From contig JAKFUF010000026.1 of the NCBI GenBank assembly GCA_021732845.1, positions 1-56,978 on the forward strand: a stretch of DNA of 56,978 bases, read 5' to 3'. The position numbers were made by a program, and so were the translations under genes. Every line of letters begins with the position of its first letter. Position 1 is the first letter of the stretch. Source of the DNA: Planctomycetaceae bacterium. Lineage in GTDB: Bacteria; Planctomycetota; Planctomycetia; Planctomycetales; Planctomycetaceae. The notes beneath the pieces are model-generated. The model was not told the origin of the DNA. It saw only the letters and a list, made by a program, of their open reading frames with translations, and made no database searches. This document shows positions 46,982 to 56,567 of this stretch, in pieces.

Positions 46982-47839
46982 TTACTGCGCGACATCCTTC
47001 TTGGCTTTTTCATTCTGAGCCGCGGTCACGTCCGGGTTGGGCGTGCCCTCGCCCTTCAATTCCCCCAGTGTCCATTCAATGCCGCCCAGCATATGCTTCA
47101 AAAACTTCTCGTTCGCCCAGGTCCCTTCGTTGTGGCCCAGGTTGGTGTAGAACAGGCGGCCTTCGCCGTATTCCTTCACCCAGCAGACGGGGACGTGGTA
47201 GGGCATCTTCGTTTTGCACTTTGCCATGTTCAGGCTCATCAGCACGCGCACCTTGGCGGGCTGGAAGTGCTTGTACTGATAGATTTCGTCCTTGATCTCG
47301 AACTCTTCACCAAGCCCCGTCACCGCCGGATGCGAGGGCTCATGCACGGAAATCGTGACTGTTTCTCCGGCATTCCACGGGTGACCATTAAACGTGCCGC
47401 CCATCATGTCCCAATATGGTTCATAGTCGCCGTAGGTGTCGGTCGCCGAGTGCGCCCCGATGACGCCGTGGCCCTTCTGCTTGAGCCACGTGTTGAAGAA
47501 ATAGTTCAGGGTTTCTTCCGGAATTCCCAGGTTCCCCGTGGTGTAGAAGAACACCAGGTCGTACTTTTGCAGGTTTTCCTTGGTGAAATCCGCCGTGACA
47601 TCCTGCGTACAGTCGACCGTGAACTTTTCGCTGCTTTTGCCGAGCTGGATCATGGCCACCTCCGCCGGGGCGAGGCCCGTTTCCGGCCGCCTGACGGAGC
47701 CGTGAACGAACCCCTTGCTTTGGGTGACCATCAGCATCCGGGGCAGTTTTTTCGGGGCGTCATCACCACGGGCGTACTGGACAGCGGCGAGCGGCAAAAC
47801 GAATGACAACAACAGGGCAGCGAGCAGGGAATGACGCAT
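46982..47839 (-). CDS. Secreted ThuA-domain protein (class I glutamine amidotransferase-like)
   Basis: 285 residues from ATG 47839, which opens a signal peptide ([20 protein letters not shown], cleaved near YARG). The ThuA-like flavodoxin-type domain follows: [71 protein letters not shown] and [24 protein letters not shown]. ThuA proteins were named for trehalose use but most planctomycete members are of unknown substrate, often near sugar or putative dehydrogenase genes. The C-terminus ends in a charged tail ([10 protein letters not shown]). Diverges from the YkgJ-type gene across 303 bp with no visible feature. Confidence 0.9.
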   Translation of the reverse strand: MRHSLLAALLLSFVLPLAAVQYARGDDAPKKLPRMLMVTQSKGFVHGSVRRPETGLAPAEVAMIQLGKSSEKFTVDCTQDVTADFTKENLQKYDLVFFYTTGNLGIPEETLNYFFNTWLKQKGHGVIGAHSATDTYGDYEPYWDMMGGTFNGHPWNAGETVTISVHEPSHPAVTGLGEEFEIKDEIYQYKHFQPAKVRVLMSLNMAKCKTKMPYHVPVCWVKEYGEGRLFYTNLGHNEGTWANEKFLKHMLGGIEWTLGELKGEGTPNPDVTAAQNEKAKKDVAQ

Positions 47840-48142
47840 GGAAGCTTTCGCAGGGTGTGGGGACAGAGGGTCAACTTGGCCTCCCATGATATGCGGGAAA
47901 GATCGGTCCCCATAGTCAGGCGGCCGGGACGTTGCCCAAGCGGCGGCTTGGAGGTGTGTCGGTCGATGGAGGGAAGGCTGGCGATCGCACAGATTTTCCA
48001 AAAGCAGGTTCCGCAGCAACTTCTCGCGATCCTGCCCGCCCTGCTGTGGATCGCTACACGCCGCCACCGTCTGATCGTTATTCTGAAATGGGCGACAGAT
48101 TCTTCCCGTCATGCATTCCACACCGCTTGTGACTCACAACCC

Positions 48143-49402
48143 ATGCCTCCCCCGTTGCAGCTCTCGGTCATCCAGAACTGGAGTTGCCACAACTGCGGCG
48201 GGTGTTGCCGGCAGCATGAGATCGACATCACCGACGAGGAGCGGCGGCGGATCGAGGCGCAGGGGTGGCGGGCGGGGTCAGAGATTCCCGTTTCGCCGAT
48301 TGTGACCAGCGGCCCGCCGTGGAAGCGGCGGTACCGCTTGGCCCATCAGGAGGATGGTGCCTGCGTGTTTCTGGACGAGAAGGGTTTGTGCAAAATCCAC
48401 TCGAAGTTTGGCGAACCGACCAAGCCGCTCGCCTGCCGCCTGTATCCGTTTGTATTTCACCCGGCGGGAGAGTCGGTCGCCGTCAGCCTGCGGTTCAGTT
48501 GCCCCTCGGTGGTGGCCAACAACGGGCGGGACATGGAGTCCCGCACGAAGGAACTGCGTGGCTTGGAGGCGGAAGTCGTTCCCGAGAACGCCGCGCAGAT
48601 TCCTCCGCCCCAGACCACCGCCAAGGTACGGCTCACTTGGACGGAGACGCATCATGTCATCGAACTGCTCGACACCATTATCGAGACCGAGGATGTGAGC
48701 TTCCCGCTGCGGCTGTGGCGATCTCTCTTTGTCTTGGACCTGCTGGCCCGCACGCAGTTCGAGAAGATCCGCGGCGAGCGGCTGGTGGAACTCCTGCAGT
48801 TGCTGGCGGATGGGGCCGTCGATGAAACGCCCGACGATCTGCAAAAGATCCCCGAGCCGAGCCGCACCGGACGGATGCACTTTCGGCTGCTGGCCGGTCA
48901 GTATGCCCGCCGCGACACGGCGGCCACGCTCCAGCGCGGGTGGATCTACCGGTACGAAATGTTCAAGGCCGCCCTCAAATTCACGCATGGCCGGGGCAGC
49001 ATCCCGCGCATGCAGGACCTGTTTGCCGAAGAGATCCCGTTTGCCGCGCTGGAGACTCCGTTCGGTCTGCCGGAGGAAGCCACGGAAATCTTTCAGCGGT
49101 ACTACCAGGTCAAGCTGCAGGGGATGCACTTTTGCGGACCGGCCTATTACAACGTGCCGCTGATTGAGGGTTTTCAGAGCCTCGCCCTGGTCTACCCAGT
49201 CACGCTGTGGCTCGCCCGTTGGCTGGCTGCCGGCGCGCAGCGGAACCAGATCACCACGGACGACATTTCGCTGGCCCTGGCGATGGTCGACCATCACCAC
49301 GGCTACTCCCCCGCCTTCGGCCTGGGCAGCTTTCGCGCCCGCGTCCGGATGCTCGCCCAGTTGGGAGACATCTCCAGGCTTGTCGCCTGGTATTCGCGGT
49401 GA
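48143..49402 (+). CDS. YkgJ-family cysteine cluster protein
   Basis: 419 residues from ATG 48143. The N-terminal cluster domain has CHNCGGCC (C15, C18, C21, C22), then GACVFLDEKGLCKIHSKFG and KPLACRLYPFVFHP, the C..C..H..C..(Y/F)PF pattern of the YkgJ/Fli-B-type proteins that bind zinc or an iron-sulfur cluster. The remaining 300 residues are helical with no recognised domain (for example RLVELLQLLADGA and FQRYYQVKLQGMHFCGPAYYN). Longer in-frame starts upstream overlap the divergent promoter region and are rejected. Function not known; members of the family appear in lipopolysaccharide and flagellar methylation contexts elsewhere. Confidence 0.87.
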   Translation: MPPPLQLSVIQNWSCHNCGGCCRQHEIDITDEERRRIEAQGWRAGSEIPVSPIVTSGPPWKRRYRLAHQEDGACVFLDEKGLCKIHSKFGEPTKPLACRLYPFVFHPAGESVAVSLRFSCPSVVANNGRDMESRTKELRGLEAEVVPENAAQIPPPQTTAKVRLTWTETHHVIELLDTIIETEDVSFPLRLWRSLFVLDLLARTQFEKIRGERLVELLQLLADGAVDETPDDLQKIPEPSRTGRMHFRLLAGQYARRDTAATLQRGWIYRYEMFKAALKFTHGRGSIPRMQDLFAEEIPFAALETPFGLPEEATEIFQRYYQVKLQGMHFCGPAYYNVPLIEGFQSLALVYPVTLWLARWLAAGAQRNQITTDDISLALAMVDHHHGYSPAFGLGSFRARVRMLAQLGDISRLVAWYSR

Positions 49403-49526
49403 GCGGTGTGTCTGCGGGCTGTTCCTGAGCCAACATGACAGCGTCAATTTTAAATCTCAAATCTCCTGACCGTATCGGATTTGGGGGGGCGGACCCGTCG
49501 TGTAGACAGAGGTGGTTTAGATCTTG

Positions 49527-49848
49527 GACAGGATGAAAAAGGATGCAAGGACCGCGGCAAGAATAACTGTCGATTTTTGACGAGCCGCACAGCCAATGAG
49601 CCGGAGGGCCTTAGCCGGCCTTAGCCCCCGGTTGGAGGATGATCGGAAGACGCCAACGCCACGAACCGGACGCTAACGCGCGCTAACGCGTGCCGGCTGA
49701 TGAATCTGCCCTCAATCGGCGTCCATCCCAAGCAACTTCACCATGTTATTGTTGCCGCGATCCCAAGTGGATGAGGAAAGGATCTGTTTGTGCGAGCTTT
49801 CAATAAAAACATCCTTTCGTATCCTCTGTCATCCTTTTACATCCTGTC
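49527..49848. mobile_element. 322-bp element with 19-bp inverted ends
   Basis: GACAGGATGAAAAAGGATG (49527-49545) is inverted as CATCCTTTTACATCCTGTC (49830-49848), 18 of 19 bases matching. The inside holds repeat copy 2 (49551-49700). The right end is flanked by more CATCC words. No transposase. It may be a non-autonomous element that carried the repeat, or a repeat that gained palindromic flanks. Confidence 0.5.
49551..49700. repeat. Dispersed 'GAATAACTGTC' repeat, copy 2
   Basis: Begins ACCGCGGCAAGAATAACTGT and includes AATGAGCCGGAGGGCCTTAG and CCACGAACCGGACGCTAACG; ends with a doubled CGCTAACGCG and TGCCGGCTGATGAATC. The tail is the exact inverse of 40762-40792. Confidence 0.88.
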
Positions 49849-50349
49849 TCAAAATCCTCGTCCACTGCGCTTCGGCAGCGCCGGACGCAACTCTCGCCTT
49901 GCAAATCAGATGCCGCTGAAAAGCATTTTACTGTGAAATTTGAAGTCCGACATAAGTCCGACATTTGAAATTCCACAGGGATGAGAGCGGGCTCTGTCGG
50001 GCACCCCAATCCCAGCATTGGCGGTTGGTGATTCACGGACGCCGCAACCCGCGCGATGCCTCTCGCCCTTGAGCAAAAGCGGGCACGACCCGCAGAATTG
50101 GCGCACCGGCCATAGGCTGTGAGGGTTGTGCTGAATCTGCAGCGGATTCGTCGCTGTATAAATTTGACCACATAAAATTCGTGGTCCATAATCAAGAAAG
50201 CAACGGAATGTGTCGGCGGGTCAACACCCGGTGACAATCGTCAGCGCAACGGCAGCGCGCCACGCTCTCACTCTGATTCGCTCCCTAGATCCTGCATCCT
50301 TGTGCCGACGTGCTTTGCGCCGGTTGTCGTTGGATCCTGAAAGGCCGAC

Positions 50350-51984
50350 ATGTCCGCCCGCGTTGTGTTTAAAAGCGCATTGCTGAGTGCTGTCTTCAGC
50401 CTCGGCATGCTCGCGCTGTGTACGCTCTCCCTTCCCCGTGTGGAAGCGGCGTCGTCCAGCGAGATCAAACAAGTCGTCGACTCCGGTGCCGGACTCGAGC
50501 GCTCCCGCAAGTGGGTCGACGCGATCGAGCACTACGAAAAGGCGCTCAAGCAGTGGCCGGAGACCAGTGAAATTGAATCGGCCCTCCGCCGTTCCAAGAT
50601 TTATCTGGGTATCGAACGCCGTTACAGCGACCAGAGCTTCATCCGCATGCTGCCGGGGCTTTCCCGCTCTGAAGCGCTGCGGATGTTTGACGAGGTCCTC
50701 GACCATGTGCAGGGCCGCTATGTCGAACCGGTGACCCTGCAGACGTTCGTGGCTCACGGCACCGAAAGCCTGTGGTATGCCCTCGGAGACGAACGGTTTC
50801 AAAAGGCCAACATCCCCGCCCGGCATCACGCCGATGCGAAGCAGGTGCGCGAGATTCTGTTTCGCGAATACTGGAACAAGGAAATCGGCAGCCGCAACGA
50901 ATGCACGCGGGTGATCAGCGATCTGTGCAACCTTGCCGAACAGCAGCTCCAACTGCAGGCCGGCCCGGTGATCATGGAGTTCATTTTCGGCGGGTGCAAC
51001 GCCCTCGACGATTACAGTGGCTACCTCACCCCCGGCCGGCTCAACGACCTGTATGGAAACATTGACGGACAGTTCGTCGGTCTGGGGATCGAGATGAAGG
51101 CGGAACCGGGCAAGGGCATGCTGCTGATGCACGTTCTGCCGGAGAGCCCCGCCGCCGAAGGCGGACTGCGGTCTGGCGAGTTCATTGTCGGCATCGACGG
51201 CAAGGACTGCCGTAACATGAACACCGATGCGGCGGCCGGAATGCTCCAGGGTCGCGAAGGGACCCGGGTGACGCTCGATATCCAGGGCAAGGTTCGCAAG
51301 CTGCCCCGCCAGAGCACCTTCACCCGCCGGGCGGTCATCGTGAAGAGCCTGCCGGTTGTCCGGATCATTGAGGGCTCGGACGGTGTCGGCTACATCCAGA
51401 TGACGAGTTTCCAAAAATCGACCGTGGCTGAACTCGACGCCGCCCTGCAAAAACTGCGGGCCGAGGGGATGAAATCGCTGATTTGGGACGTGCGGGGGAA
51501 CCCCGGCGGACTGCTGACCGCCGCCGTCGAAGTGCTCGACCGGTTCATCGCCGAAGGGGCGGTGGTTTCCACTCGGGGACGGACCAGCGACCAGAACATG
51601 AGCTACTCGGCCCATCGACCGGGTACCTGGAACATCCCGCTGGTCCTGCTGATCGACGGCGACAGCGCCAGTGCCAGCGAAATCGTCGCCGGTGCGATCC
51701 GCGACTACCGCCGTGGCACAATCGTCGGCCGCAAGTCGTACGGCAAATGGTCGGTGCAGAGCATCTACAATGTCTCGAACAACGCCGGCCTGCGGATCAC
51801 GACCGCCAAGTTCTACTCGCCGCTGGGCCTCACGCACAGCAAGGTCGGTGTTCACCCCGATATCGAAGTGGCGATCGAGAAAGAGAAAGAAGCCACGCGG
51901 TTCGCGGACGAAGTCAACTTCGAGACGGACAAGGACATCCGGAAGGCACTGGAAGTGCTGCGGGGAGAGTTGGTCGCCCGCTGA
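50350..51984 (+). CDS. S41 C-terminal processing peptidase with PDZ domain
   Basis: 544 residues. A signal peptide (about 1-33, ending VEAASS) is followed by a short TPR-like helical region (35-90), a helical linker, a PDZ domain (about 240-312, FVGLGIEMK ... LPESPAAEGGLRSGEFIVGIDG) and the S41 catalytic domain (about 335-520). The Ser-Lys dyad can be placed by comparison with Tsp/Prc: Ser441 in DSASASEIVAG and Lys466 in GRKSYGKWSVQ, with the usual spacing of 25. These proteases trim the C-termini of periplasmic proteins. AAGG lies just before ATG 50350. Monocistronic, ended by two hairpins. Confidence 0.93.
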   Translation: MSARVVFKSALLSAVFSLGMLALCTLSLPRVEAASSSEIKQVVDSGAGLERSRKWVDAIEHYEKALKQWPETSEIESALRRSKIYLGIERRYSDQSFIRMLPGLSRSEALRMFDEVLDHVQGRYVEPVTLQTFVAHGTESLWYALGDERFQKANIPARHHADAKQVREILFREYWNKEIGSRNECTRVISDLCNLAEQQLQLQAGPVIMEFIFGGCNALDDYSGYLTPGRLNDLYGNIDGQFVGLGIEMKAEPGKGMLLMHVLPESPAAEGGLRSGEFIVGIDGKDCRNMNTDAAAGMLQGREGTRVTLDIQGKVRKLPRQSTFTRRAVIVKSLPVVRIIEGSDGVGYIQMTSFQKSTVAELDAALQKLRAEGMKSLIWDVRGNPGGLLTAAVEVLDRFIAEGAVVSTRGRTSDQNMSYSAHRPGTWNIPLVLLIDGDSASASEIVAGAIRDYRRGTIVGRKSYGKWSVQSIYNVSNNAGLRITTAKFYSPLGLTHSKVGVHPDIEVAIEKEKEATRFADEVNFETDKDIRKALEVLRGELVAR

Positions 51985-52027
51985 TTGAGGAGGTTCGGTC
52001 GAATTTCGATCAATCGACCAAACGAAT

Positions 52028-52079
52028 TCATCCGGGAGCGGCAGCGATCGAAGCTCGATCGCTGCGAGATCCCGGATGA
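52028..52079. terminator. Long hairpin after the S41 protease gene
   Basis: TCATCCGGGA and TCCCGGATGA enclose an inner CAGCGATCGA/TCGATCGCTG stem with a 3-base loop. It lies in the 229-bp gap between convergent genes and can act on both strands. Confidence 0.65.
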
Positions 52080-52109
52080 CTCATTTTGGCCCGGCTTGTT
52101 ATCCCAACC

Positions 52110-52130
52110 CCACCGAGTTCATCTCGGTGG
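52110..52130. terminator. Second hairpin between S41 and aldehyde dehydrogenase genes
   Basis: CCACCGAG and CTCGGTGG form an 8-bp stem with loop TTCAT. Placed 84 bp before the aldehyde dehydrogenase stop on the opposite strand, it could end that transcript or the S41 one. Confidence 0.5.
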
Positions 52131-52213
52131 TTACCGGGCCTTTGCACTACGGACGAAAAATTGACCAGTAGTGCATGACGTGGTGACTCCGACAACGCGG
52201 CCAGAAACCCTGG

Positions 52214-53764
52214 TTAGCCCGGATAATCGGCCACATACACCGCCTTGACCTGGGTGTAGTCGAGGAACGTTTCTTCGCAGTTCACGCCGCCGCCGGGGCC
52301 GCCGGAGATGCCCTGGCCACCGTAAGGCAGGCCATAGGCGATGGAGTTGTGGCAGTTGACCTGGCCGGTTCCGTCGCGGAACTGCTTGGCCAGCGCGATG
52401 CCGCGGTCGATGTCCTTCGTCCAGACGCTCGCGCCCAGGCCGTACGGAGAACTGTTGGCGAGCTTCAGGGCCTCTTCGGCCGATGACACCGGGCACACCG
52501 TGGCATAGGTGTGGAACACTTCCTGCGGATTGACGTTGTTGCCCGGTTCGGTGCGGTACAGGGCCGGCTTGATGTAGAAACCGGTCTTCCCGGCGACCGT
52601 CGCTTCGCCACCAGGCAGGATCGCCTGCCCACCGCGGGCGATGGTTTCCTGCTGAGCCTGCAGAATGCGGCGGCGCTGGGTGGGGTTGATCACCGCGCCG
52701 AGCTGCGTTCCGGCATCCGCCTGGTAGCCGATCTTCAGGCTCTTGAAGAAGGCGGTCTGGGCATCAATGAAATCGTCGGCGATCTTGCGGTCGACGAAGA
52801 CGCGGTGGATCGTGCAGCAGGTCTGGCCGTAGTGCTGATTGGTGTAGCGGCCGACCATGCGGGCCACCAGTTCAGGATCGGCGTCGGCCAGCACGATGGC
52901 CGAGCCGTTGCCACCCATTTCACGCTTCATGCGGGTGCCATGCCGGTCGCAGGTGTGCATGATCGAGTGTCCGACACCGGGGGAACCGGTGAAGGCGATG
53001 AACCGCACTCCCGGATTCTCGGCGATGCACTGCCCCGTGATTTCCCCGCGGCCAGGCAGCACATTGATCACGCCGGGTGGGAAGCCGGCTTCTTCAGCCA
53101 GCTTGGCGATGTACAGCGCCGACAGCGGAGTGTCTTCGGCCGGCTTGATGAGGATCGTGTTGCCCGACAGCAGCGCCGGGAACATGAACCACGAGGTCAG
53201 AACGATGGGATAGTTCCAGGGGATGATCCCGGCGACGACACCCCACGGTTCGCGGTAGGTGAAACCACGGACGCCATCGGCGACCCGCATGGAAGGGCCG
53301 TCACCAAGGGCGATCCGGCGCGCCACGCCGCTGAAGTACTGGGCACACTCACGGATCTGGGTGAAGTCGCCTTCGGCGAGTTCCGAGACCTTGCCGCCAT
53401 CACGAATTTCGCAGGCCAGCAACACGGCCTTGTCGCGGTCGCACAGTTCCACGAGGCGGTCGACCAACTTGATCCGCGCTTCGACATCCAGATTGCGCCA
53501 CTTCTCGAACGCCCGCTGGGCCGCGATCACGGCCTGGCTGACTTCCGCCTCGCCCATTTCACAGATCGTGGCGAGCACTTCCTGCGAACCCGGATCGATC
53601 GTTTGGAAGGTGGCGTTCATCGAACCGGCCACCTGTTTGCCGTCGATGACTCCGCCCAGTGGCTTGCCGCCGTTGTGGCAGAATTCTGTGAATTTTTCGG
53701 GTGTCTTGAAGGCTTGGGCAGTCAGGGCGCGAATTTCAGTCGCTTCAGCGGTCGCGGGTGCCAT
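52214..53764 (-). CDS. Aldehyde dehydrogenase (NAD-dependent superfamily)
   Basis: 516 residues. The ALDH core starts at about 45: FQTIDPGSQEVLATICEM; EPWGVVAGIIPWNYPI (NAD-binding, with the catalytic-site Asn), KPAEDTPLSALY, FTGSPGVGHSI, REMGGNGSAIVLADAD (general base Glu at about 282) and YGQTCCTIHRVFVD with the nucleophile Cys at 316, followed by a second Cys. NPQEVFHTYATVCPVSS and PYGLGASVWTKD close the family pattern. Length is normal for betaine/aromatic aldehyde dehydrogenases; the 20-residue N-terminal extension is of no known type. Substrate unknown. It diverges from the isochorismatase-fold gene. Confidence 0.94.
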   Translation of the reverse strand: MAPATAEATEIRALTAQAFKTPEKFTEFCHNGGKPLGGVIDGKQVAGSMNATFQTIDPGSQEVLATICEMGEAEVSQAVIAAQRAFEKWRNLDVEARIKLVDRLVELCDRDKAVLLACEIRDGGKVSELAEGDFTQIRECAQYFSGVARRIALGDGPSMRVADGVRGFTYREPWGVVAGIIPWNYPIVLTSWFMFPALLSGNTILIKPAEDTPLSALYIAKLAEEAGFPPGVINVLPGRGEITGQCIAENPGVRFIAFTGSPGVGHSIMHTCDRHGTRMKREMGGNGSAIVLADADPELVARMVGRYTNQHYGQTCCTIHRVFVDRKIADDFIDAQTAFFKSLKIGYQADAGTQLGAVINPTQRRRILQAQQETIARGGQAILPGGEATVAGKTGFYIKPALYRTEPGNNVNPQEVFHTYATVCPVSSAEEALKLANSSPYGLGASVWTKDIDRGIALAKQFRDGTGQVNCHNSIAYGLPYGGQGISGGPGGGVNCEETFLDYTQVKAVYVADYPG

Positions 53765-54029
53765 CGGGAGGATCTCTGGGGTGCGTGCGAGAGAACGAGT
53801 GCGACGGAATCATCGGGCATTTCTCCGACAAATCGAACGTCGACATCGAGTTGGACGGATTGTATGCCGCCACTGGCGCGGTCACAAGCAGCGTGCCGAC
53901 GGCAACGACGGCCTCAACCGCTTCCGGGGTGATTGATCGCTGGCCGCGCCGTGTTCCCCTCCGCGGGACTTTGGTACTCTCTGAAAAGACGCTCGCTCAG
54001 CACAAATTCTCTTCATGGGAGAGGCCACG

Positions 54030-54935
54030 ATGCGCGGACTGCCGTCACGGATTGCGAAGACCCTGCTGGCGTTGCTGCTGGCCGCCACCTGGCAGGCGCG
54101 GGCGACGGCCGAAGACCCGCCCCCCATGGATCCGTACGCGCTCCGCCCGGCAGTCGCGGGAACGCTGAGGCTCAACCTGCGCGAGCGCAAGATTCAGCCA
54201 GGGACAAACCAGGCACAGGTGGTCGAGCGGGCCGTGGATTGGAATGCCTCCGAAACCGCCATCATCGTCTGCGACATGTGGGACGGCCATTACTGCAAGT
54301 CGGCCGCGCAACGGGTGGGGGTCATGGCCCCGAAGATGAACGCGGTGTTGACGGCCGCCCGCGACCATGGCGTGGCCATTGTGCATGCTCCCAGCGGCAC
54401 TGTGGACCTATACGCCGATTTGCCGTTTCGGCAGCGGGTGTTGAAGGCTCCCAAGTCGAAGCCACCGTTCCCGCTGGAGGGCTGGTGCTACCTCGACAAG
54501 TCGCGCGAACCCGAGATTGCCATCGACGTGTCGAAGTGTCCCTGCGATGACGCGGTCGTCGGGCTGGCGGTTCGCAAATTCTCCAAGCAGCATCCCGGCC
54601 TGGACATCACCGGCTTCGATGGGATCAGCGACAACGGCGAGGAGATTTACAATTATTTCGAGCAGCTCGGCATCAAGAATGTGGTGCTGATGGGCGTGCA
54701 TACCAATATGTGCGTGCTCGGCCGCTCGTTTGGCATCCGCCAGATGGTCCGTTTGGGGAAGAATGTGGTTTTGGCGCGGGACCTGACCGATGCCATGTAC
54801 GACCCCCGCCAGCCGCCGTTTGTGAGCCACACGCGCGGGACGGAGATCGTGGTGGAGCACATCGAAAAATACTGGTGCCCCTCGATTCTCAGCGCGGACC
54901 TGACCACCGTGGTGCCTGGGTCGGATGGGCCGTAG
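54030..54935 (+). CDS. Secreted isochorismatase-fold cysteine hydrolase
   Basis: 301 residues from ATG 54030, which has GGAGAGG six bases upstream and opens a signal peptide (RIAKTLLALLLAATWQ, cleaved near ATA); ATG 54015 would place that ribosome site in the coding frame. The isochorismatase fold shows AIIVCDMWDGHYC (Asp82 of the triad), VAIVHAPSG, and LMGVHTNMCVLGRSF with nucleophile Cys228; the usual triad Lys is not obvious, YLDKSREPEI being the best candidate. The C-terminal YDPRQPPFVSHTRGTEIVVEHIEKYWCPSI is common in planctomycete members. Amidase-type hydrolysis is expected but the substrate is unknown, and the signal peptide is unusual for this fold. Confidence 0.87.
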   Translation: MRGLPSRIAKTLLALLLAATWQARATAEDPPPMDPYALRPAVAGTLRLNLRERKIQPGTNQAQVVERAVDWNASETAIIVCDMWDGHYCKSAAQRVGVMAPKMNAVLTAARDHGVAIVHAPSGTVDLYADLPFRQRVLKAPKSKPPFPLEGWCYLDKSREPEIAIDVSKCPCDDAVVGLAVRKFSKQHPGLDITGFDGISDNGEEIYNYFEQLGIKNVVLMGVHTNMCVLGRSFGIRQMVRLGKNVVLARDLTDAMYDPRQPPFVSHTRGTEIVVEHIEKYWCPSILSADLTTVVPGSDGP

Positions 54936-55268
54936 GTCTGGGGAAAGCGGCCATTGGGAATGCTTGCGTGGCTCGCTTTCCGGAGCAGGAATGGCCAGTT
55001 TTCGAGCAATCAGCCGGAACGCATTAGCGTCCGGTTCCGAACCTCGTCCGATTGCCGCTTATAGAGACTGGAGCCGGGACCTAGCGGCCGCCAACGCGTG
55101 CCGGCTGATGGACTCGTTCACATGGGCCAGCCATCTCGCAAGCAACATTCGTGAAAACTCGTGGTTCTCTTTCTCGTTGTCTAGAATCGACCTTCGGTCG
55201 GCATCTTGAAGCGGGCTTTTATTCTTTGTCCGGTCCCACGGCCCTCCGGCTGACGAGTTGTCATAAAG
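54936..55268. other. 333-bp intergenic region with repeat fragments
   Basis: GCATTAGCGTCCGGTTC (near 55020) and CCAACGCGTGCCGGCTGATG (near 55090) are fragments of the GAATAACTGTC family tail. CGTGAAAACTCGTGGTTCTC (near 55150) and CCTTCGGTCGGCATCTTGAA (near 55200) match 56671-56740. The ATG of the next gene lies 8 bp past the end of these repeats with no clear ribosome site. Confidence 0.55.
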
Positions 55269-56318
55269 ATGTCTAACCTCATGGCCGGGGGCCTGCTTTC
55301 CCCCACGAATGCCGCCGTCCTATCGGCCTTTGGGGCGCGGACCTCGGGAGCCACCGTTCATGAACTGGGCGAGGGCGGTGGCTTCAGTCAGGCCCAGGTA
55401 TGGCGCGTGGCAACGGCTTCCGGAGAGAACTTTGCCTTACGGCGCACTCCCGCCGACAGTTTCGACCGTTCGCGGGTCGAAGGGCTGCATCGGCTGTTGG
55501 CGTGGGTTCACGGACGGGGAGTCACACAAGTTCCCCTGCCACTCGCGGCGAGCCACGGCGGCACGCTGGTGCTGCGGGACGACGCCTGGTGGCAACTGGA
55601 ACCTTGGATGCCCGGCGCGCCCGGAACCAAGGGAAGCCCGGTCCGGCTGGCGGCAGCGATGCATTGTCTGGCACGGTTTCATCTCGCAGCGGCGACGTTT
55701 GACGGGGCGGGTCCGCAGGTCAAATGGTATTTCACTGGCTTCGCCCCTTCGCGCGGCCTGGCGGAACGACTTGGGCATATCGCGCGCTGGAATGCGGCGG
55801 AGTGCATGGTGCTGCGCGGACTGGCCCAGGAATATGACTGGAAGGAGCTTTGTCCGCTGGCCCGCGAGATCCTCGAACTCTACGAACATGCCGCCCCCGC
55901 CGTGGCGGCGCGGCTCCGGTTGGGCAGCGAAACCCCGGTTCCGCTCCAACCGTGTCTCCGTGACGTGTGGCACGACCACGTCCTGTTTACCGGCGATGTG
56001 GTGACCGGCCTGATCGACGCGCATGCATGCCGCAGCGATACGGTCGCCACCGATCTGGCCCGGCTTCTGGGAAGCCTGGTGGGCGATGACCGGCAGGCAT
56101 GGGAGACGGCATTGCAAGCCTATCAGGAACTGCGGCCGCTTTCGCTCAATGAACGCGGACTGATCGAACTGTTCGACAGCAGCGGCACACTGCTCAACGG
56201 CATGACGTGGCTGCACTCCTGCCTGCGGCTCAAGCACCGCTTCAGCCATCCGCAACGGATCCTGGACCGGCTGGATCAGATCCTCAAGCGGCTGCGGCAT
56301 CTGGCTGAAAGAGTTTAG
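55269..56318 (+). CDS. APH-fold (aminoglycoside phosphotransferase-like) kinase
   Basis: 349 residues. The N-lobe has GGGFSQAQVWRVATASGENFALRR with the phosphate-binding Lys position occupied by Arg, and LVLRDDAWWQLEPWMPG as the hinge. In the C-lobe the catalytic loop reads PCLRDVWHDHVLF: Asp232 aligns with the catalytic base of the usual HGDxxxxN motif, but the His-Gly before it and the Asn after it are replaced. VTGLIDAHACRSD stands for the DFG-like metal site (Asp kept), then TDLARLLGSL. The fold is clear; loss of Lys and Asn suggests altered or lost phosphotransfer, or a distinct planctomycete subfamily. Substrate unknown. GTCATAAAG precedes the ATG 55269. Confidence 0.78.
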   Translation: MSNLMAGGLLSPTNAAVLSAFGARTSGATVHELGEGGGFSQAQVWRVATASGENFALRRTPADSFDRSRVEGLHRLLAWVHGRGVTQVPLPLAASHGGTLVLRDDAWWQLEPWMPGAPGTKGSPVRLAAAMHCLARFHLAAATFDGAGPQVKWYFTGFAPSRGLAERLGHIARWNAAECMVLRGLAQEYDWKELCPLAREILELYEHAAPAVAARLRLGSETPVPLQPCLRDVWHDHVLFTGDVVTGLIDAHACRSDTVATDLARLLGSLVGDDRQAWETALQAYQELRPLSLNERGLIELFDSSGTLLNGMTWLHSCLRLKHRFSHPQRILDRLDQILKRLRHLAERV

Positions 56319-56460
56319 GACCGCGGCAAGAATAACTGTCTACTTTTGACAAGCCGTACCGCCAATGAGCCGGAGGGCCTTAGCCCCCGGTTGGAGGATC
56401 ATCGGAAGACACCAGCGCCACGAACCGGACGCTAAGGGTCGGAGCAAAAATAACTGTGAC
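56319..56460. repeat. Dispersed 'GAATAACTGTC' repeat, copy 3
   Basis: Starts right after the kinase stop codon with GACCGCGGCAAGAATAACTG, includes AATGAGCCGGAGGGCCTTAG and CCACGAACCGGACGCTAAGG, and ends with AAAAATAACTGTGAC. Confidence 0.88.
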
Positions 56461-56567
56461 ATTTGTCTCCCTCTCCAGCAGCGAACGCCATCAAGGACAG
56501 CGAATGAAGTTGGTGATGAAGTCGACAGGGCTGGCAAAACGGTGCGGGAATCGTACGGTCATAAATT

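Larger units (their letters stand above)
49403..50349. other. 947-bp intergenic region with repeats
   Basis: No gene was recognised. It contains an element bounded by 19-bp inverted arms (49527-49848) with copy 2 of the GAATAACTGTC repeat inside, then CTGTGAAATTTGAAGTCCG near 49933, related to the 37.9-kb gap. The last 130 bp before the S41 protease gene should carry its promoter, but no clear boxes are seen. Confidence 0.6.

Noticed and set aside
50221-51855. A 544-codon minus-strand open frame opposite the S41 protease
   Set aside because: The plus strand has the Ser-Lys dyad and PDZ motifs; the antisense frame has none.
52511-53932. A 473-codon plus-strand open frame opposite the aldehyde dehydrogenase
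   Set aside because: Antisense shadow of a gene with complete ALDH motifs.
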